Source of the DNA: CAMDPA01 sp965223035
Lineage (GTDB): Bacteria > Pseudomonadota > Alphaproteobacteria > Rhizobiales > Hyphomicrobiaceae
Reading direction: 5' to 3'
Assembly: GCA_965223035.1 (NCBI GenBank)
Contig: OZ244980.1
Span: 5,456,001-5,520,000, forward strand
Length of the DNA stretch: 64,000 nt
The notes below the pieces were generated by a model, which ran no database searches, was not told the origin of the DNA, and saw only the letters and a program-made list of their open reading frames with translations. The position numbers and the translations under genes were made by a program. Positions 62,613-64,000 of the stretch are shown here, piece by piece. Numbering within the stretch: the first letter of the stretch is position 1; each line of letters begins with the position of its first letter.

Positions 62613-62668
62613 CCGCCGGAAACCCGTCCACCTGCGATCGGCCTCAACCGCGCTGTGTTCTCGAGCAT

Positions 62669-62735
62669 TTCGGTGTCAGCTGGAACCACCCCGCTCCCGC
62701 ACCCGGCCACCCATTGGCAGATGCCCATCAACCGG
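62669..62735 (+). repeat. GC-rich repeat (family P), left part only
   Basis: CAGCTGGAACCACCCCGCTC, then CCGGCCACCCATTGGCAGAT; only the left arm is clear. Confidence 0.55.
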
Positions 62736-62811
62736 CCTAAGACGACGGCACCACCCACACCGACGTCGGAGCGGCCGGGCGGCGAGAGGCTGCCGCCGAT
62801 CCGCAGCTGGC

Positions 62812-64000
62812 TCAGTGAGCGCGATTGCTGGTGTTGGCGAGATGCCGGACCAGCATTCGGATCGCGATCATCAGCCCGATCAATGCGAATATCACGTTGA
62901 CGCCGAACACCGCCTTCATGGCGAATGCGACCGTCGCGCGCTCGGCGCCATCGGCCAACCCGGCGGAGACCGCCACCGTGCCGGATGCCGCAGCGCCAAA
63001 GGCGATGCCGATATTGCGAACCGCCTGCACGGAGGTTCCCGCGATCTGCCGTTCGGATTCGGGCGCAACTGCAATGATATGTTGGATGGCCGGATTGTTC
63101 ATCATGCCGATACCGGCTCCACTGGCGCCGATGGCGACGGCAATGGCGATCACCGGACCGGTGTCAACGGTGGTCGCGATGCCGATTGACGCCAACAGCA
63201 GAAGGAGCAGGCCGCCTGCCATCGAGGCGGTGGCCAACGACTGGCGCAGGCCGGCGACAAGCAAGGCGCTGACGGTCCACATCAGCGATTGGATCGCGAA
63301 CAGATAGCCTGCGGTCAGTGGTGTTACGTGATGCAGCGCCTGAAGATAAAACGTGGTGTAGGTGTTGACGAAGGCCATGACGACGCTGACGAGGAAGAAA
63401 ATCCAGTAGGTCGCACCCAGTTCGGTGGTAACAGCCGTCACGGCGTGCGGAAAAATGTTGCGCTTTGCCCTAGCGTCAAAAACGAATGCGGCGCCGGCCA
63501 AACCGATTGCACCGCAGACCAGCAGCACCTGCATCCAAGCCTGCACCGTCAGGGAGGCGACGCTGAACAGCAAAACGGCAACCGCCAGCAGGCTCAGTCG
63601 CCAAAACGGTATCTGCGAGAGGCGACCGTGCCCCTGATCACCGTCGACGTAGCGCCACGCCAGGTACGCGAATACGACCGTCAGCGGTGCGAGCGACCCA
63701 AATGCGCCGCGCCACATCCCGGCCTCGGCGAACAGAGCGCCGAACGCCGGTCCGCCGAGCGTGGCTACGCCCCAGATCGTCGAGACCACGCCGAGAACCA
63801 GGCTTCGCAACCGTTCAGGAAAAATCGTCGCCACCAGACCATAGGCTTGCGATGCGATCGCACCGCCGCCAGCGCCCTGCACCAAGCGCCAGGCGACGAG
63901 GGTGGGCATATCGGGCGCAAAGGCTGAGCCGACAAGACCGATGCCGAGGACGATCCCGGCGCCGGCGTAAGCGCGGCGGACTCCGAATGCATCCCGCAAC
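62812..64000 (-). CDS. MFS drug-efflux-type transporter (N-terminus outside window)
   Basis: At least 395 aa, C-terminal part of a major facilitator with 14-helix (DHA2) character. Motif near the visible start VAWRLVQGAGGGAIASQAYG and IFPERLRSLVLGVVSTIWGV correspond to helices 4-5 motifs B and C of drug/H+ antiporters. The frame is open to the window end (TTG 63999 is not the true start). Substrate unknown. A decayed family P repeat lies behind it. Confidence 0.83.
   Translation of the reverse strand, partial: LRDAFGVRRAYAGAGIVLGIGLVGSAFAPDMPTLVAWRLVQGAGGGAIASQAYGLVATIFPERLRSLVLGVVSTIWGVATLGGPAFGALFAEAGMWRGAFGSLAPLTVVFAYLAWRYVDGDQGHGRLSQIPFWRLSLLAVAVLLFSVASLTVQAWMQVLLVCGAIGLAGAAFVFDARAKRNIFPHAVTAVTTELGATYWIFFLVSVVMAFVNTYTTFYLQALHHVTPLTAGYLFAIQSLMWTVSALLVAGLRQSLATASMAGGLLLLLLASIGIATTVDTGPVIAIAVAIGASGAGIGMMNNPAIQHIIAVAPESERQIAGTSVQAVRNIGIAFGAAASGTVAVSAGLADGAERATVAFAMKAVFGVNVIFALIGLMIAIRMLVRHLANTSNRAH

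Overview
The window reads as a GC-rich alphaproteobacterial chromosome segment. The signs are a DUF1476 (F1-ATPase zeta inhibitor) gene, a DUF2093 gene, a DUF374-KdtA-LpxK lipopolysaccharide block, a periplasm-facing J-domain protein, and the gene order phoH-ybeY-corC-lnt-HTH-metK-trmB-rimP-nusA-ylxR-infB-rbfA-truB. I cannot place it below class. Both window ends cut genes: a cation/proton antiporter subunit on the left and an MFS transporter on the right.

Layout. 1-6.9 kb: antiporter subunit, RimK-like ligase, a broken IS5-family transposase, a J-domain protein and malonyl-CoA synthetase. 7.0-9.9 kb: a signalling operon of an uncertain first gene, a Rab-like small GTPase, a histidine kinase and a response regulator. 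10.5-10.85 kb: a tRNA-Leu(UAA) gene split by a group I intron. 11.1-17.0 kb (minus strand): a DUF120 riboflavin-kinase-like protein, a CheY-like protein, rimM, rpsP, ffh, purS and purC. 17.4-35.8 kb (plus strand): zeta inhibitor, a bactofilin with an unusual C-terminal domain, then the phoH-to-lnt and metK-to-truB housekeeping run. 35.9-41.1 kb: flavin reductase, DUF2093, lpxK, a fused DUF374-KdtA gene and a tyrosine-phosphatase-like gene. 41.8-47.6 kb: SDR, FG-GAP protein, enoyl-CoA hydratase, small membrane protein, Der GTPase and a small Cys/SR-rich secreted protein. 47.6-56.8 kb: an NTN-hydrolase-like protein, tRNA-Leu(CAG), small unknown genes, an OprD-like porin, a YdhR-like protein, an AhpD-like selenoprotein, a Rieske oxygenase and a secreted coiled-coil protein. 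57.3-64 kb: pncB-pncA (NAD salvage), an intact IS5-family element, an alpha/beta hydrolase, a Ca2+/H+ antiporter and the MFS transporter.

The main points of interest are these. (i) Two consecutive ORFs on the minus strand at 53 kb form one gene if UGA at 53344-53346 is selenocysteine (a CxxU motif); a SECIS-like hairpin starts one base after the UGA. (ii) A group I intron interrupts the tRNA-Leu(UAA) anticodon between U34 and A35, the position used by the cyanobacterial intron. (iii) ylxR has no canonical start codon, but an ideal Shine-Dalgarno sits in front of ATC. (iv) Two palindromic repeat families fill most intergenic gaps. One is modular, bounded by CTAG, and recombined between copies; it supplies stop codons to neighbouring genes and lies inside several operons. 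(v) Unusual domain unions occur: bactofilin plus CSPG/cadherin-like, and DUF374 plus KdtA. (vi) A Rab-like GTPase with Asp-Thr-Asp-Gly-Ser in place of the usual DTAGQ is encoded next to a kinase and a receiver protein.

Repeats or transposon sequence flank several synteny breaks. rimM is not followed by trmD-rplS, truB is not followed by rpsO, and purS-purC are not followed by purQ-purL.
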